A DNA stretch of 64,000 nt from Prolixibacteraceae bacterium. Lineage in GTDB: Bacteria; Bacteroidota; Bacteroidia; Bacteroidales; Prolixibacteraceae. Below the pieces are notes generated by a model that was not told where the DNA came from, did not search any database, and saw only the letters and a program-made list of their open reading frames with translations. Both the position numbers and the translations under genes were made by a program. The stretch covers positions 186,001 through 250,000 of the forward strand of contig JAOARB010000013.1 of the NCBI GenBank assembly GCA_025210775.1, given 5' to 3'. Below are positions 19,229-28,806 of this stretch, in pieces. How positions within the stretch are numbered: position 1 is the first letter of the stretch; each line of letters begins with the position of its first letter.

Positions 19229-21019
19229 TTACATTCTTTCTGGAACTTCAATTCCTAATAAAGAGAAACCTGATTTAATTACTTTTCCTACTTGTTCAGC
19301 CAATACTAAGCGGAACGCTTGAACTTCTTTATTCTCTTCCTTATTGATACTGTAATCATGATAGAATTGGTTAAAAGTTTTCACCAATTCATATACATAG
19401 TTAGCAATCAATGCAGGACTATGATTTTTACCTGCATCAGCAACAACAACAGAATAACGAGATAATGTTTTAATCAACTCAACCTCTTTTGCATTTGGTG
19501 CTACAGAAGGAGCAACAGAAGGAATCTCCACTCCCGCTTCTTGTGCTTTTCTAAGTACACTTTGAATACGAGCGTAAGTATATTGAATAAATGGTCCTGT
19601 ATTACCATTAAAATCAATACTCTCTTCTGGATTAAACATCATACCTTTCTTAGGATCTACTTTCAACATAAAGTATTTCAAGGCACCTAATGCTACTATT
19701 CTATAGATATTTTCTTTTTCTTGATCAGAATAACCTTCTAGTTTTCCTAACTCCTCAGAAACCTTTCTAGCAACATTAATCATTTCATCCATCAAATCAT
19801 CAGCATCAACGACTGTACCTTCTCTGGATTTCATTTTTCCATGAGGAAGTTCTACCATACCATAAGAGAAATGATAAAGATCTTTACCCCATTTATATCC
19901 TAATTTATCTAAAAGAATAGACAAAACTTGGAAGTGATAAATTTGCTCATTACCCACCACATAAATCATGTGATCAATTGGATAATCTTTGAATCTCATT
20001 TTTGCAGTTCCGATATCTTGTGTCATATAGACAGATGTTCCATCTGAACGCAATAAGATTTTTTTATCTAATCCTTCAGCTTCAAGATTAGCCCAAACAG
20101 ACTGGTCTTCTTCTTTAATAAATAGACCTTCCTCTAGTCCTCTTAAAACTTCATCCTTTCCTGTCAAGTATGTATCCGACTCGTAATAGATTTTATCAAA
20201 ATCTACTCCTAATCGTTTGTATGTCTCATCAAAACCAGTGTAAACCCAACCATTCATCTTTTTCCAAAGAGCAATAGTTTCCTCATCTTTGTTCTCCCAT
20301 TTTCTTAGAAGATCACGAGTCTCCACCATACAAGGAGCTTTTTCCTTTGCATCGTCTTCAGAAATGCCTTGAGCAACCAATTTTGCAATTTGTTGCTTAT
20401 ACATTTTATCAAACTTCACATAGTACTCACCTACAAGATGGTCTCCTTTTTTGCCTGACGACTCTGGAGTTTCTCCATTTCCTTCGGCCATCCAAGCATA
20501 CATAGACTTACAAATATGGATACCACGGTCATTAACAATATTTGTTTTAACCACTTTATTTCCATTGGCAGCCATGATCTCACTAATAGAAAACCCTAAT
20601 AGATTGTTACGAATATGGCCCAAGTGAAGAGGTTTATTAGTATTCGGAGAAGAATACTCAATCATAACCACTTCCGACTCATCAGTAACAGGCTTAAAAC
20701 CATATTGAGCTTCTTTAGACATTTCATTCAAAAGTCCAACCCAATAAGCAGTGGAAATGGATAGGTTAAGAAATCCCTTTACAATGTTATAATCAGAGAT
20801 TTCTTTTAGGTTTTCTTTCATATAATCGCCTATCTCTTGAGCAGTAATCTCAGGAGATTTTTTCGATAATCGTAAAAAAGGAAAAACAACCACCGTTTTA
20901 TCACCATCGAATTCCTTGCGTGTTTGTTGAATCTGCACTTGCGATTCATCAATCTCACTTTGATATAAAGCCGATATTGCTTCCTTTACCTTACTCTTAA
21001 TTATAACTTCAATATCCAT
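19229..21019 (-). CDS. argS: Arginyl-tRNA synthetase
   Basis: Class I aminoacyl-tRNA synthetase charging tRNA-Arg. The N-terminal Add-1 domain is followed by the Rossmann fold with the HIGH-type motif in NKPLHLGHIRNN; the KMSKS equivalent is the ArgRS-typical degenerate GKMKSREGTVV. The C-terminal DALR anticodon-binding domain starts near ELIKTLSRYS and ends LLGIEVPERM. Length of about 596 residues is normal for the Bacteroidota form. The frame opens at 21052, but the homologous N-terminus MDIEVIIKSKVKEAI begins at 21019, which is preferred. Monocistronic. Confidence 0.97.
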   Translation of the reverse strand: MDIEVIIKSKVKEAISALYQSEIDESQVQIQQTRKEFDGDKTVVVFPFLRLSKKSPEITAQEIGDYMKENLKEISDYNIVKGFLNLSISTAYWVGLLNEMSKEAQYGFKPVTDESEVVMIEYSSPNTNKPLHLGHIRNNLLGFSISEIMAANGNKVVKTNIVNDRGIHICKSMYAWMAEGNGETPESSGKKGDHLVGEYYVKFDKMYKQQIAKLVAQGISEDDAKEKAPCMVETRDLLRKWENKDEETIALWKKMNGWVYTGFDETYKRLGVDFDKIYYESDTYLTGKDEVLRGLEEGLFIKEEDQSVWANLEAEGLDKKILLRSDGTSVYMTQDIGTAKMRFKDYPIDHMIYVVGNEQIYHFQVLSILLDKLGYKWGKDLYHFSYGMVELPHGKMKSREGTVVDADDLMDEMINVARKVSEELGKLEGYSDQEKENIYRIVALGALKYFMLKVDPKKGMMFNPEESIDFNGNTGPFIQYTYARIQSVLRKAQEAGVEIPSVAPSVAPNAKEVELIKTLSRYSVVVADAGKNHSPALIANYVYELVKTFNQFYHDYSINKEENKEVQAFRLVLAEQVGKVIKSGFSLLGIEVPERM

Positions 21020-21247
21020 TTCTCTATTTAAAATATATACTGTATTAATCAAAATTAATCTACCATGCAGTCAAAGACATTTGTAGATAACCACAAAGAT
21101 ATATAATAGTTACAGAACATTAGTCACCGAACGATTTACAATTTCGCTTTTTTGAAAAAAAAATGATAAAACGTGTCACATCTTCGCTTAAATATTCAAT
21201 AAACTAATAAAATGGTGGATATTTATTCACTACACCACAAAAAAAGA

Positions 21248-21285
21248 AAGGCTATACCTACCAAGACACTTGGAGATACAGCCTT
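21248..21285 (-). terminator. Terminator of the RND efflux operon
   Basis: Long imperfect stem (21248-21265 with 21269-21285) ending in AAGGCT/AGCCTT, followed by a T-rich run on the minus strand, 23 nt after the permease stop. Confidence 0.75.
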
Positions 21286-21307
21286 AACTTTCTATGAAAA
21301 ACGAAAT

Positions 21308-24300
21308 CTATTTGTAAGATACTTTATAAAAAATCGCATATAAAGATGGGATAAATACCAACGTAATGATAGTACCAAAAAGAAGTCCGATCATCAACGA
21401 GATAGCCATTGGTTCCCAGATAAGTCCACCACCTAAATAAAGAGGAATCAATCCTAATGAAGTTGTAAAGGTAGTTAGCAATATAGGACGTAAACGTTGC
21501 AATCCTGCATCTACAATAGCATCTTTAAGAGACTTACCATATTCCTTTTGTTCAATTTCAATCCGGTCAATGAGGACAATCGCATTATTAATAACAATTC
21601 CGGCCAACGAAATCATTCCTAAAAATGCCATAAATCCAAAATACGAGCGGAAAAGAATTAAACCAATTACAACACCAATTACACCTAGAGGGATGGTTGA
21701 AACTACCATTACTGTCTTCTTAACTGAATTAAACTGAATAATTAGTAACAATAGTATCAAGAAACCAGAAAGAGGAATAAATTTAAATACAGCTCCCATA
21801 TTCTCAGAAGTATTTTTACTATCTCCACCCAATTCATAACGATAATCTTCAGGCCAATTCTTCATATCCTTTTTCAACCATGGAACCATCTGTTTTATGA
21901 TTTTCGCAGCATTACCATCACTATTTAATTCACTAGAGATGACAATAGTTCTATCCAAATCCAATCGTTTAATCTTATTGTATTGCCATCTAGGGTCAAC
22001 TTGAGCAACTTGAGTAAAAGGAACAGATTTTCCAGAAGACTGTGAATACATATTAATACTTTTCAACCCGTCATAGTTCAACTGTTGACTTCCTTCATGT
22101 CGTAATAAGATTGGTATCGATTTATCCCCTTCTCTATAATCTCCTGTTTTAAAACCATCTAGCACAGTTCTTAAAGAGGTCGCAATATCTTGATTTGTAA
22201 TCAGGGCAGTCTGAGCTTTGTTTGGATCAATTTTAATTACTAGCTTTTTAGATTTAGGTCCCCAATCATCTTTAATATTCTTCGTTCCAACAATCGATTT
22301 TAATTTCGCTTTTATACTTTCCGATATACGTGCAAGTTCATTTGGATTATCTCCAGAAACTTTTATTTCAATAGGCGTACTTCCTCCTCCACCTTTAAGA
22401 AGTCCCACCTTGATATCCGCATTAGGAAAATGTAGAAATCCAAAATGATCAATCTTCTCGATAACCTCTTGGTTTACTTCAAAAGAAGTCGTATTGACAA
22501 GCATATGAGCATACGAAGAGTTCGCTTCATCTTGGAAATACCCCAAATCGTATGAATATGGACCCTGTCCTACAAAAGAAGAGAAATCAACAATTCCCTC
22601 TTTTCGATTATTACCAACAAAAAGAGAATCCTTCATAAACTGCTCTATATCTTTCACCACTTTCGCAGTTCTTTCAATTTTAGTTCCTAAAGGAAGATTA
22701 ATATCAATTGTTACCATATTTCTATCACTATCTGGAAAGAAAGTAAATGGAATAAATCGAAAAGCCCATATAGAAGTAAAGAACATAACAACCACAGTTG
22801 CAACAGTCCATCCTTTATAAGGTAACAGACGCATAATATACTTCTTATAGAAAGAAGTAATTCCATCAAAAGCCTTATCTACAAACGATTTTTTTGGCTC
22901 TTTATCTAGATTATTCTTTTTAATCTTTAAGAAGAGTGCACAAAACATCGCAGTAATAGTCATTGCAACAACCCAAGAAGAGAGCAAAGCAATAGTTATC
23001 ACAACAAAAATAGGCCCCATAATATCTCCCATCACAGAATCAGCAAGGAAGAAAGACAAAAATGCAACAGAAGTTGTAAGAGTAGAGATAAACAAAGGGA
23101 TTGCTAATTCTTTACAAGAATTGATTGCTGCGTCTTTAGACGACTCTCCATCATCCATCCGAACCATAATAGATTCAGATACCACAATAGCATTATCTAC
23201 CATCATACCCAAAGCCATAATAAGAGAAGCCAAAGTAACTTGGTTTAATCCGATTCCTAGAAGTCCCATGATTAACAAAGTCAGAATCGTCACAATAGGT
23301 ATTAGACTTGCAACAACAAAACCTGTTCTTGCCCCTAAGAAGAACAACATTACTAAAAGAACAATCACAATTGATTGCACCAAGTTTGAAATAAAATTTT
23401 TAATACTCTTATTTACATAAGTATCAATCGAAGCCAAACGTTTTACTTTCAAACCATGAGGCAAGCGATTATTCCATTTAGCAACAACCTCATCCACTTT
23501 TTCTCCAAGCTTAATAATATTAGCTCCATCAATTAAAGAGATAGACAAAGAAATTGCAGGCTTTCCATCTACACTAACCAATGCAGTGGCAGGCTCTACA
23601 TAACCTCTATGTACATCGGCAACATCTTTAAGATATACTACTTGTCCATTACTTCCTACAGGAATAAGTAAATTACGAATATCATCCACCGAATTGAAAT
23701 TACCTGTAGGCTCTAGGATAACTCTTTCATCCCCCATCTCTACCATACCTCCTGAATTCAGAATATTGGTATTAGAGATCATACCTTGAAGTTTCGAAGA
23801 AGTCAATCCATACTCCTGTAGTTTTGCCTCATCATAGGAAACAAAAATACGTTCATCTTGCACTCCTCCTAATTCAACTTTAGCTGCATCATCTAATTTA
23901 ATCAAATCATCTTTTAGATCATCGGCAAAATCTTTCATCTCTTTATAAGAGAATCCATCACTGATAATACCAACCATGATTCCATATACAACCCCAACAT
24001 CATCATCCTTTAAAACAGGATGAATGTTATCTGGAAGATCTGATATTTCATCTAGTTTTCTTCGAACTTTATCCCATACCGCTTGTAGTTTGGCTGGGGT
24101 TACAGAATCTTCCAATTTAATTGTAACAACAGAAAGACCTGTTCTTGAATTACTTGAGATCTCCTTCATCTCAGGAATCTCTTGCACCTTCTTCTCTATC
24201 TTATCCGTAACCAATTGCTCTACACGTTCAGGACTTGCGCCAGGGAACTGAGTAACAATGGTTGCCACACGAATAGTATACGGAGGCATACTATCTCGAG

Positions 24301-24397
24301 GAAGGCTTTTATACATTTGCAAACCCATTACAATTACAACAAAAAGCATGGTAAAAGTAATGCGGTTCTTTTCTATGGCATATTTCGTTAGACTCAT
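21308..24397 (-). CDS. RND efflux transporter permease (AcrB/MexB-like)
   Basis: Inner-membrane proton-driven pump subunit of the hydrophobe/amphiphile RND family, 1029 residues. The two-fold repeat is visible: a first helix (TFTMLFVVIVMGLQMYKSLPRDSMP-like region), a periplasmic porter domain, a helix bundle with GMMVDNAIVVSES in TM4, then a second half opening LLPYKGWTVATVVV and closing with VINNAIVLIDRIE and LFGTIITLVFIPSLYAIFYKV. The second acidic residue of the AcrB Asp-Asp pair is Asn here (VDNAIVV), as in many Bacteroidota homologues. It is third in an operon with a fused TolC protein and a membrane fusion protein, which supports a complete tripartite pump. Substrate unknown. Confidence 0.93.
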   Translation of the reverse strand: MSLTKYAIEKNRITFTMLFVVIVMGLQMYKSLPRDSMPPYTIRVATIVTQFPGASPERVEQLVTDKIEKKVQEIPEMKEISSNSRTGLSVVTIKLEDSVTPAKLQAVWDKVRRKLDEISDLPDNIHPVLKDDDVGVVYGIMVGIISDGFSYKEMKDFADDLKDDLIKLDDAAKVELGGVQDERIFVSYDEAKLQEYGLTSSKLQGMISNTNILNSGGMVEMGDERVILEPTGNFNSVDDIRNLLIPVGSNGQVVYLKDVADVHRGYVEPATALVSVDGKPAISLSISLIDGANIIKLGEKVDEVVAKWNNRLPHGLKVKRLASIDTYVNKSIKNFISNLVQSIVIVLLVMLFFLGARTGFVVASLIPIVTILTLLIMGLLGIGLNQVTLASLIMALGMMVDNAIVVSESIMVRMDDGESSKDAAINSCKELAIPLFISTLTTSVAFLSFFLADSVMGDIMGPIFVVITIALLSSWVVAMTITAMFCALFLKIKKNNLDKEPKKSFVDKAFDGITSFYKKYIMRLLPYKGWTVATVVVMFFTSIWAFRFIPFTFFPDSDRNMVTIDINLPLGTKIERTAKVVKDIEQFMKDSLFVGNNRKEGIVDFSSFVGQGPYSYDLGYFQDEANSSYAHMLVNTTSFEVNQEVIEKIDHFGFLHFPNADIKVGLLKGGGGSTPIEIKVSGDNPNELARISESIKAKLKSIVGTKNIKDDWGPKSKKLVIKIDPNKAQTALITNQDIATSLRTVLDGFKTGDYREGDKSIPILLRHEGSQQLNYDGLKSINMYSQSSGKSVPFTQVAQVDPRWQYNKIKRLDLDRTIVISSELNSDGNAAKIIKQMVPWLKKDMKNWPEDYRYELGGDSKNTSENMGAVFKFIPLSGFLILLLLIIQFNSVKKTVMVVSTIPLGVIGVVIGLILFRSYFGFMAFLGMISLAGIVINNAIVLIDRIEIEQKEYGKSLKDAIVDAGLQRLRPILLTTFTTSLGLIPLYLGGGLIWEPMAISLMIGLLFGTIITLVFIPSLYAIFYKVSYK

Positions 24398-24453
24398 ATA
24401 ATAAATGCTAAAGTCAATTCTTTATTAAATACATTCCTATTTCATTACTGTGA

Positions 24454-25584
24454 CTATTTGTCAATACCATTAGGGAGTAATACTTTCTCTCCATTAAGTA
24501 AAGTCTGCAATCCAGCAACCGCAACTATATCTCCAGACTTTAATCCACTTTTCATCACAAAACCTTGCGTTGTTAGTTCGCCTACCTTCACATACACTTT
24601 TTTGACAACAGCCACTTTTTCATCTTGAGGAAGCACCTTAAAAACAAAACGTCCATTACCATCTTCACCTACCGCCGGCAAAGGGATCAATAGAGAACGA
24701 TCACTTTGAGATGAAACAAACTTAAACTTTACACGAGCCGCCATTCCAGACTTAATCAATTTTGAATCTCCTTTTATAGCTACACGTATTGGAAAAGTTG
24801 AATTATCAGAATCCAATGATGGAGAAATTTCTTTAACATATCCATCATATTTTCGTCCTCTTAAAACAGAAATTGAAATCTCTACAGGATCATTAACTTT
24901 AACAAAATTGATGATATTTTCAGGTAAACCTGCACTAATCTCCATTTGAGATCCAGCATTTAACACTGCGATGACTTGACCTGCACTTACATTTTCATTA
25001 GCCTCAACTGATTTCTTAGTAATCACGCCATCTGTTGGAGCAAAGATGATACCATATTCAACTTGTTTTTTTTGAATCTCCACAGATCGTAAAGAAGACT
25101 CGTAGTTGGCTTTATTGTTGGCATAAGCGGTTTTGGCATTTTCATAATCACTCAAGGAAGCACTTCCTTTTTCATATAATGTTCGTGTTCTCTCTAAAGT
25201 AGAAGAAGCTGTATTTAGAGCAGTTTTGGCACTACTTAAAGATGCAATAGATTGTTCCAATGCCAATTGTGCCTCAGAATTATCAATACGAGCCAACAAT
25301 TCTCCTTTTTTAACCCACTGTCCATTATTAATATTGATAGTGGTTAGAATACCACTAGTTCTGAAACTAAGATTAATCTCTTGATCAGAGCGAGCACTAC
25401 CTGAAAACTCCGCTTCTTGGGTTAATCCCATTTGGTGCACCACACCCACTTTTACAGGACGAAGTCTCTCTTCTACCTGCTTTTTCTTCTTTTTCGAACA
25501 CCCAGTAAGGGTCACTAATGAGAAAATAGTAGCTACCCAAATGAGAGATACTAAAGAATGAGGAAATCGATTCATTTTATTCAT
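24454..25584 (-). CDS. RND efflux periplasmic adaptor (membrane fusion) lipoprotein
   Basis: Periplasmic adaptor joining the RND permease and the outer-membrane channel. A lipoprotein signal ends in LVTLTGC, followed by a charged KKKKKQ stretch. The lipoyl-like halves are SGILTTININNGQWVKKGELLARID and TDGVITKKSVEANENVSAGQVIAVL, flanking an alpha-hairpin (about residues 105-170). Beta-barrel and membrane-proximal domains follow. The start at 25584 lies directly after the upstream stop codon (25586-25588); an earlier ATG at 25596 would overlap the upstream gene by 11 nt. Translational coupling with the TolC-fusion gene is likely. 380 residues or slightly fewer, a normal length. Confidence 0.92.
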   Translation of the reverse strand: MNKMNRFPHSLVSLIWVATIFSLVTLTGCSKKKKKQVEERLRPVKVGVVHQMGLTQEAEFSGSARSDQEINLSFRTSGILTTININNGQWVKKGELLARIDNSEAQLALEQSIASLSSAKTALNTASSTLERTRTLYEKGSASLSDYENAKTAYANNKANYESSLRSVEIQKKQVEYGIIFAPTDGVITKKSVEANENVSAGQVIAVLNAGSQMEISAGLPENIINFVKVNDPVEISISVLRGRKYDGYVKEISPSLDSDNSTFPIRVAIKGDSKLIKSGMAARVKFKFVSSQSDRSLLIPLPAVGEDGNGRFVFKVLPQDEKVAVVKKVYVKVGELTTQGFVMKSGLKSGDIVAVAGLQTLLNGEKVLLPNGIDK

Positions 25585-25585
25585 T

Positions 25586-27913
25586 TTATTGTGCAATTTT
25601 TGCTTTCAAATTCATTAAATACTCAAGATTCTCGTTTTCACTATGTAACGAGAAGAAATGGTTCATATAACGTTGTAAACTAAGTGTCACACTTAGGAAC
25701 TGTGTTACGGCATTGGCTTCGTCTTGTTTAGCTTTGATATAAGCCTTTTGAGCATCAATCAATGTAGTAATAGAAGTAGCTCCTGAAGAATATGATATCT
25801 GCATCAATTCAAGACTTTCATAAGCCGACTCAGAAGAAATCCCAGACAACTTTATACTAGAAGCTTTTGTTATCATCTCACTTAATATTGTATGAACATT
25901 TTGCTCAATCAAACTTTGTGTATTTTGTTGTTCATACGATAATTGACTAAACTGTTCTCTTGCCTTTCTTTTGTTTATATTTCGTTGTCCTCTATCATAC
26001 AAAGGTAGTTCCACATTCAAAGCCAACATATAATAATGACTAGGAATCATCGAAGACTCTTGATCTATTGAGTAATTATAACTTCCTTGCAAAGCAACGG
26101 TAGGGTAAAATTTACTACGCTGATACAGCTTTGCAGATCTATCGGCACTCTTTAAATTATAATCTAATGCCAACAACTCTGGAGAAACATCGATAGATAT
26201 CTGAGATATGATTTGAACCACCTTTTCTCTCTGGGTTGGATCATCGATAATATCAAAAATAGGTTTAAAATAATTTTCCTTTAAAAGCACCTTATCCATC
26301 TCTGGACTAATAATATCTATCGAAGTCCCCACAGGGTTACCCAACATCTGGTTTAGTTGGTACATACTCGACTTAAGGCTAAAATAGGAGTTAATTAACA
26401 TCTGTGTTGCATTGGCCAACTCACTTTTCCATCTTAATACATCCGCTTTTCCGCTCTCTCCTGCAGAGAAATTATTTTCGGAGATGGTATAGTTTTTACG
26501 AGTAAGGTTTAAATTTTCATCTGCAATTTTATAATTGGTCTTTGCAATCAATGCTTGATAATAAGCCATACCACAATCATTCAACATATTTAGAGTCTGC
26601 GAAGAAAATTGCGCTTCCGATGCCTTTTCTTGATATTTTTTTATCTTAATATTTGAACTTGCCTCTTGCGAATAAAGTACTTGCTCAACAGTAGCTTTTA
26701 CAGAACTATTAATACTCTTACTGTTTTGTCCCAATGCTTCAGCAATTGCAGGATCTAAATTCATCGCAGAGCCTGAAGCTGTCACTTTAGGTAGATAGCT
26801 ACTCTTTGCTATTTTAGTATCCTCCTTAGAAATCTCTACTTTTTGTTTTTCTGCCCTAAGTTTATAGTTTTTCTCTACAACCTGTTCTAGGACATCTTTT
26901 AAATCATAAACCTTTGCAGCTTTATAATCTAGAACATCCCCAGTAATCTTTAGTTGAAATAGTTGAGAATATTTTGGATTAAACCCAATCTTATATGAGG
27001 TCTGAATATTGAAATTCAACTCTTTATTTAGCACCATCTTTGATGGCAATGTACTTGCCTCAACGCCACTCTGAATAGATTCAATATTCAATGCAACACG
27101 ACGAATCAATTGAGCTTCGTTATCCGCATTACCCTTCGCAAACAGAACACCCAAATCAGATGCATCATACAAGGTAGACGTAAAAGACCTAAGTTTCAAA
27201 TCGTTGATATTTTGTATAATTTTTTCTAAATCCGCTTTCGGATATTCTTCTGAAATAAGAAAGTAAACAGCATCCACATCTTTCAGCTGTTCTTCATAAT
27301 TCATATCCACAGTTAGAGGGACAATCTTATAATCGACATTCTCATTATCTAAAGCACCATCTAAAAAATTTTCTACAGGAAAAATATTTAAAACTCTAGG
27401 GTTCATTAGAACAGCTACCTTTTTATATGAGACCAACTCTTTAAATAGAGTCAGATCCTCTTTTACAGAGAAGGGGGAAACCACATAACAGACATTATTT
27501 TTTCTATTATCTTTCCATAAGGTTGAACTGACCTCCTCCATCACTTGACCAATCATAATGGTTGGTTTATTTGGAGCATCAGACGTCTCTACAATATAAT
27601 TAGAGATTCCTCCTTGTGATAAAATGATATCTACTGAAGGATCCGATTGTAATGCTAGATAATTTTTACTGGCTAACGTCTCATCATAATCATTCACCAA
27701 GATCTTAGTGGTATCAAAAACGATGGACGCCTCTTCTCCAATAATTCGTTGAACTTCCTCTTTTACCGAGCTATAGATAAAACTATTTTGTTGGCTCTTC
27801 TTGTCTATCAAGAATCCAACAGAACAACGTTGTTTCACTTGCGCCTTCAAGAAGAAAGGAGATAAAAACAACATGGAAAATAATCCACAAAAAAATAATG
27901 ACTTCGTTTTCAT
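25586..27913 (-). CDS. Fusion of an ABC-type substrate-binding domain with a TolC outer-membrane channel
   Basis: First gene of the RND operon, 775 residues against about 420-500 for an ordinary TolC/OprM. After a Sec signal (about 1-25), residues 25-310 look like a periplasmic-binding fold of the TrpX/ABC_sub_bind type: CSVGFLIDKKS opening strand, SDPSVDIILSQGG, YKKVAVLMNPR, and NADNEAQLIRRVALNIESIQSG near the end. From about 340 the TolC repeats begin (YDLKDVLEQVVEKNYKLRAEKQKVEISKEDTKIAKSSYLPKV), with the second repeat opening PELLALDYNLKSADRSAKLYQRSKFYPTVAL. Known TolC proteins form outer-membrane/periplasmic tunnels with RND adaptors. A ligand-binding or sensing role for the N-terminal domain is inference. 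Confidence 0.85.
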   Translation of the reverse strand: MKTKSLFFCGLFSMLFLSPFFLKAQVKQRCSVGFLIDKKSQQNSFIYSSVKEEVQRIIGEEASIVFDTTKILVNDYDETLASKNYLALQSDPSVDIILSQGGISNYIVETSDAPNKPTIMIGQVMEEVSSTLWKDNRKNNVCYVVSPFSVKEDLTLFKELVSYKKVAVLMNPRVLNIFPVENFLDGALDNENVDYKIVPLTVDMNYEEQLKDVDAVYFLISEEYPKADLEKIIQNINDLKLRSFTSTLYDASDLGVLFAKGNADNEAQLIRRVALNIESIQSGVEASTLPSKMVLNKELNFNIQTSYKIGFNPKYSQLFQLKITGDVLDYKAAKVYDLKDVLEQVVEKNYKLRAEKQKVEISKEDTKIAKSSYLPKVTASGSAMNLDPAIAEALGQNSKSINSSVKATVEQVLYSQEASSNIKIKKYQEKASEAQFSSQTLNMLNDCGMAYYQALIAKTNYKIADENLNLTRKNYTISENNFSAGESGKADVLRWKSELANATQMLINSYFSLKSSMYQLNQMLGNPVGTSIDIISPEMDKVLLKENYFKPIFDIIDDPTQREKVVQIISQISIDVSPELLALDYNLKSADRSAKLYQRSKFYPTVALQGSYNYSIDQESSMIPSHYYMLALNVELPLYDRGQRNINKRKAREQFSQLSYEQQNTQSLIEQNVHTILSEMITKASSIKLSGISSESAYESLELMQISYSSGATSITTLIDAQKAYIKAKQDEANAVTQFLSVTLSLQRYMNHFFSLHSENENLEYLMNLKAKIAQ

Positions 27914-28304
27914 GCAAAAAGTGTTATTAGTACTTATAACAAGTAAATCTCTTGATTTGTTTATTCGACCTATTACGACAGTTACAAAAAAATAACAGAT
28001 TATAGGTACTGAAAAAAAAATTCGTTCAACGTCTTTTTTTTTTCAACAAACGACATCCTGATTACTTTCAATAAGAATGAATTAACACAAAGATACAACA
28101 AAACAATAAAGGGATATTTTATATCAGCTAAAAACGTCAAATAATAATATATAAGAAATATTAATTCTATGAGCAACTATTTTCTTAAAATAAAAGACAT
28201 CTGTTGAACATTAATTTTTGATAACATGAAATAAAATAATTGAATATATATGTAATGAAATTAAATACAGATAAAATACGAATAAAAATCAATACTAAAC
28301 AAAA
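27914..28304. other. Intergenic region upstream of the efflux operon
   Basis: AT-rich, without a coding sequence. On the minus strand TATCTTTG at 28088-28095 matches the Bacteroidota -7 element and would give a leader of about 170 nt to the efflux operon; no well-spaced TTG was found. Runs of A/T near 28010-28050 are striking but have no clear fold. Confidence 0.4.
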
Positions 28305-28327
28305 TAGGAGCTTTTAATAAGCTCCTA
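28305..28327 (-). terminator. Terminator of the three-gene unknown operon
   Basis: Perfect 9-bp stem TAGGAGCTT/AAGCTCCTA with a 5-nt loop followed by TTTTG on the minus strand, 10 nt after the last stop. Confidence 0.85.
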
Positions 28328-28337
28328 CCCTAAACAT

Positions 28338-28805
28338 TTACAATTCAATAATCTCATCTGGATCATCAATAGCTCGTTCTAAAGCCTCTAACTCTTTGTC
28401 AAAAGGATTAGACACCGCAATATGGGTACTACTTTTAAGTCCCTCTGCAACAAGCGCAATATTATTAGACTCTAACCCCTTATCAATGACATCAAAGCTC
28501 TTATCAAGAGATTTATTCTGTTGTTCATACTTTTTATCAATCTGGTACATTTTCTCATGATGAGAAGATAGAATCTTTGCCATATTCTCTTTATGTGATT
28601 GATTGTTTCTTTGGACTTCGATATAATCTCCCATCACATCTTTGGAAGGAGCAACCACTTGCCCCAAGCGGTCTCTAATAACCATTGCTTTATCAGACAT
28701 TTCATCCACCTTACCTATCACCGCATTGGTATATTCAATTCCAGATTCCACCTTATTTATATTTTCCTTTGAAAGCCCTCTTTTAACTTTATTCCAAAAA
28801 CCCAT
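28338..28805 (-). CDS. Small helical protein of unknown function, third gene of operon
   Basis: I do not recognise this 155-residue protein. It starts MGFWNKVKRGLSKENINKVE, has no signal or membrane helix, is highly charged, and is predicted mainly helical with a likely coiled coil at about residues 65-105 (NNQSHKENMAKILSSHHEKM and following). It ends in a strongly acidic tail (ERAIDDPDEIIEL). It begins one base after the stop of the zinc-ribbon gene, so the two are almost certainly translationally coupled and may act together. The short amphipathic start GFWNKVKRGL could bind membrane, but this is only inference. Confidence 0.8.
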   Translation of the reverse strand: MGFWNKVKRGLSKENINKVESGIEYTNAVIGKVDEMSDKAMVIRDRLGQVVAPSKDVMGDYIEVQRNNQSHKENMAKILSSHHEKMYQIDKKYEQQNKSLDKSFDVIDKGLESNNIALVAEGLKSSTHIAVSNPFDKELEALERAIDDPDEIIEL

Positions 28806-28806
28806 A

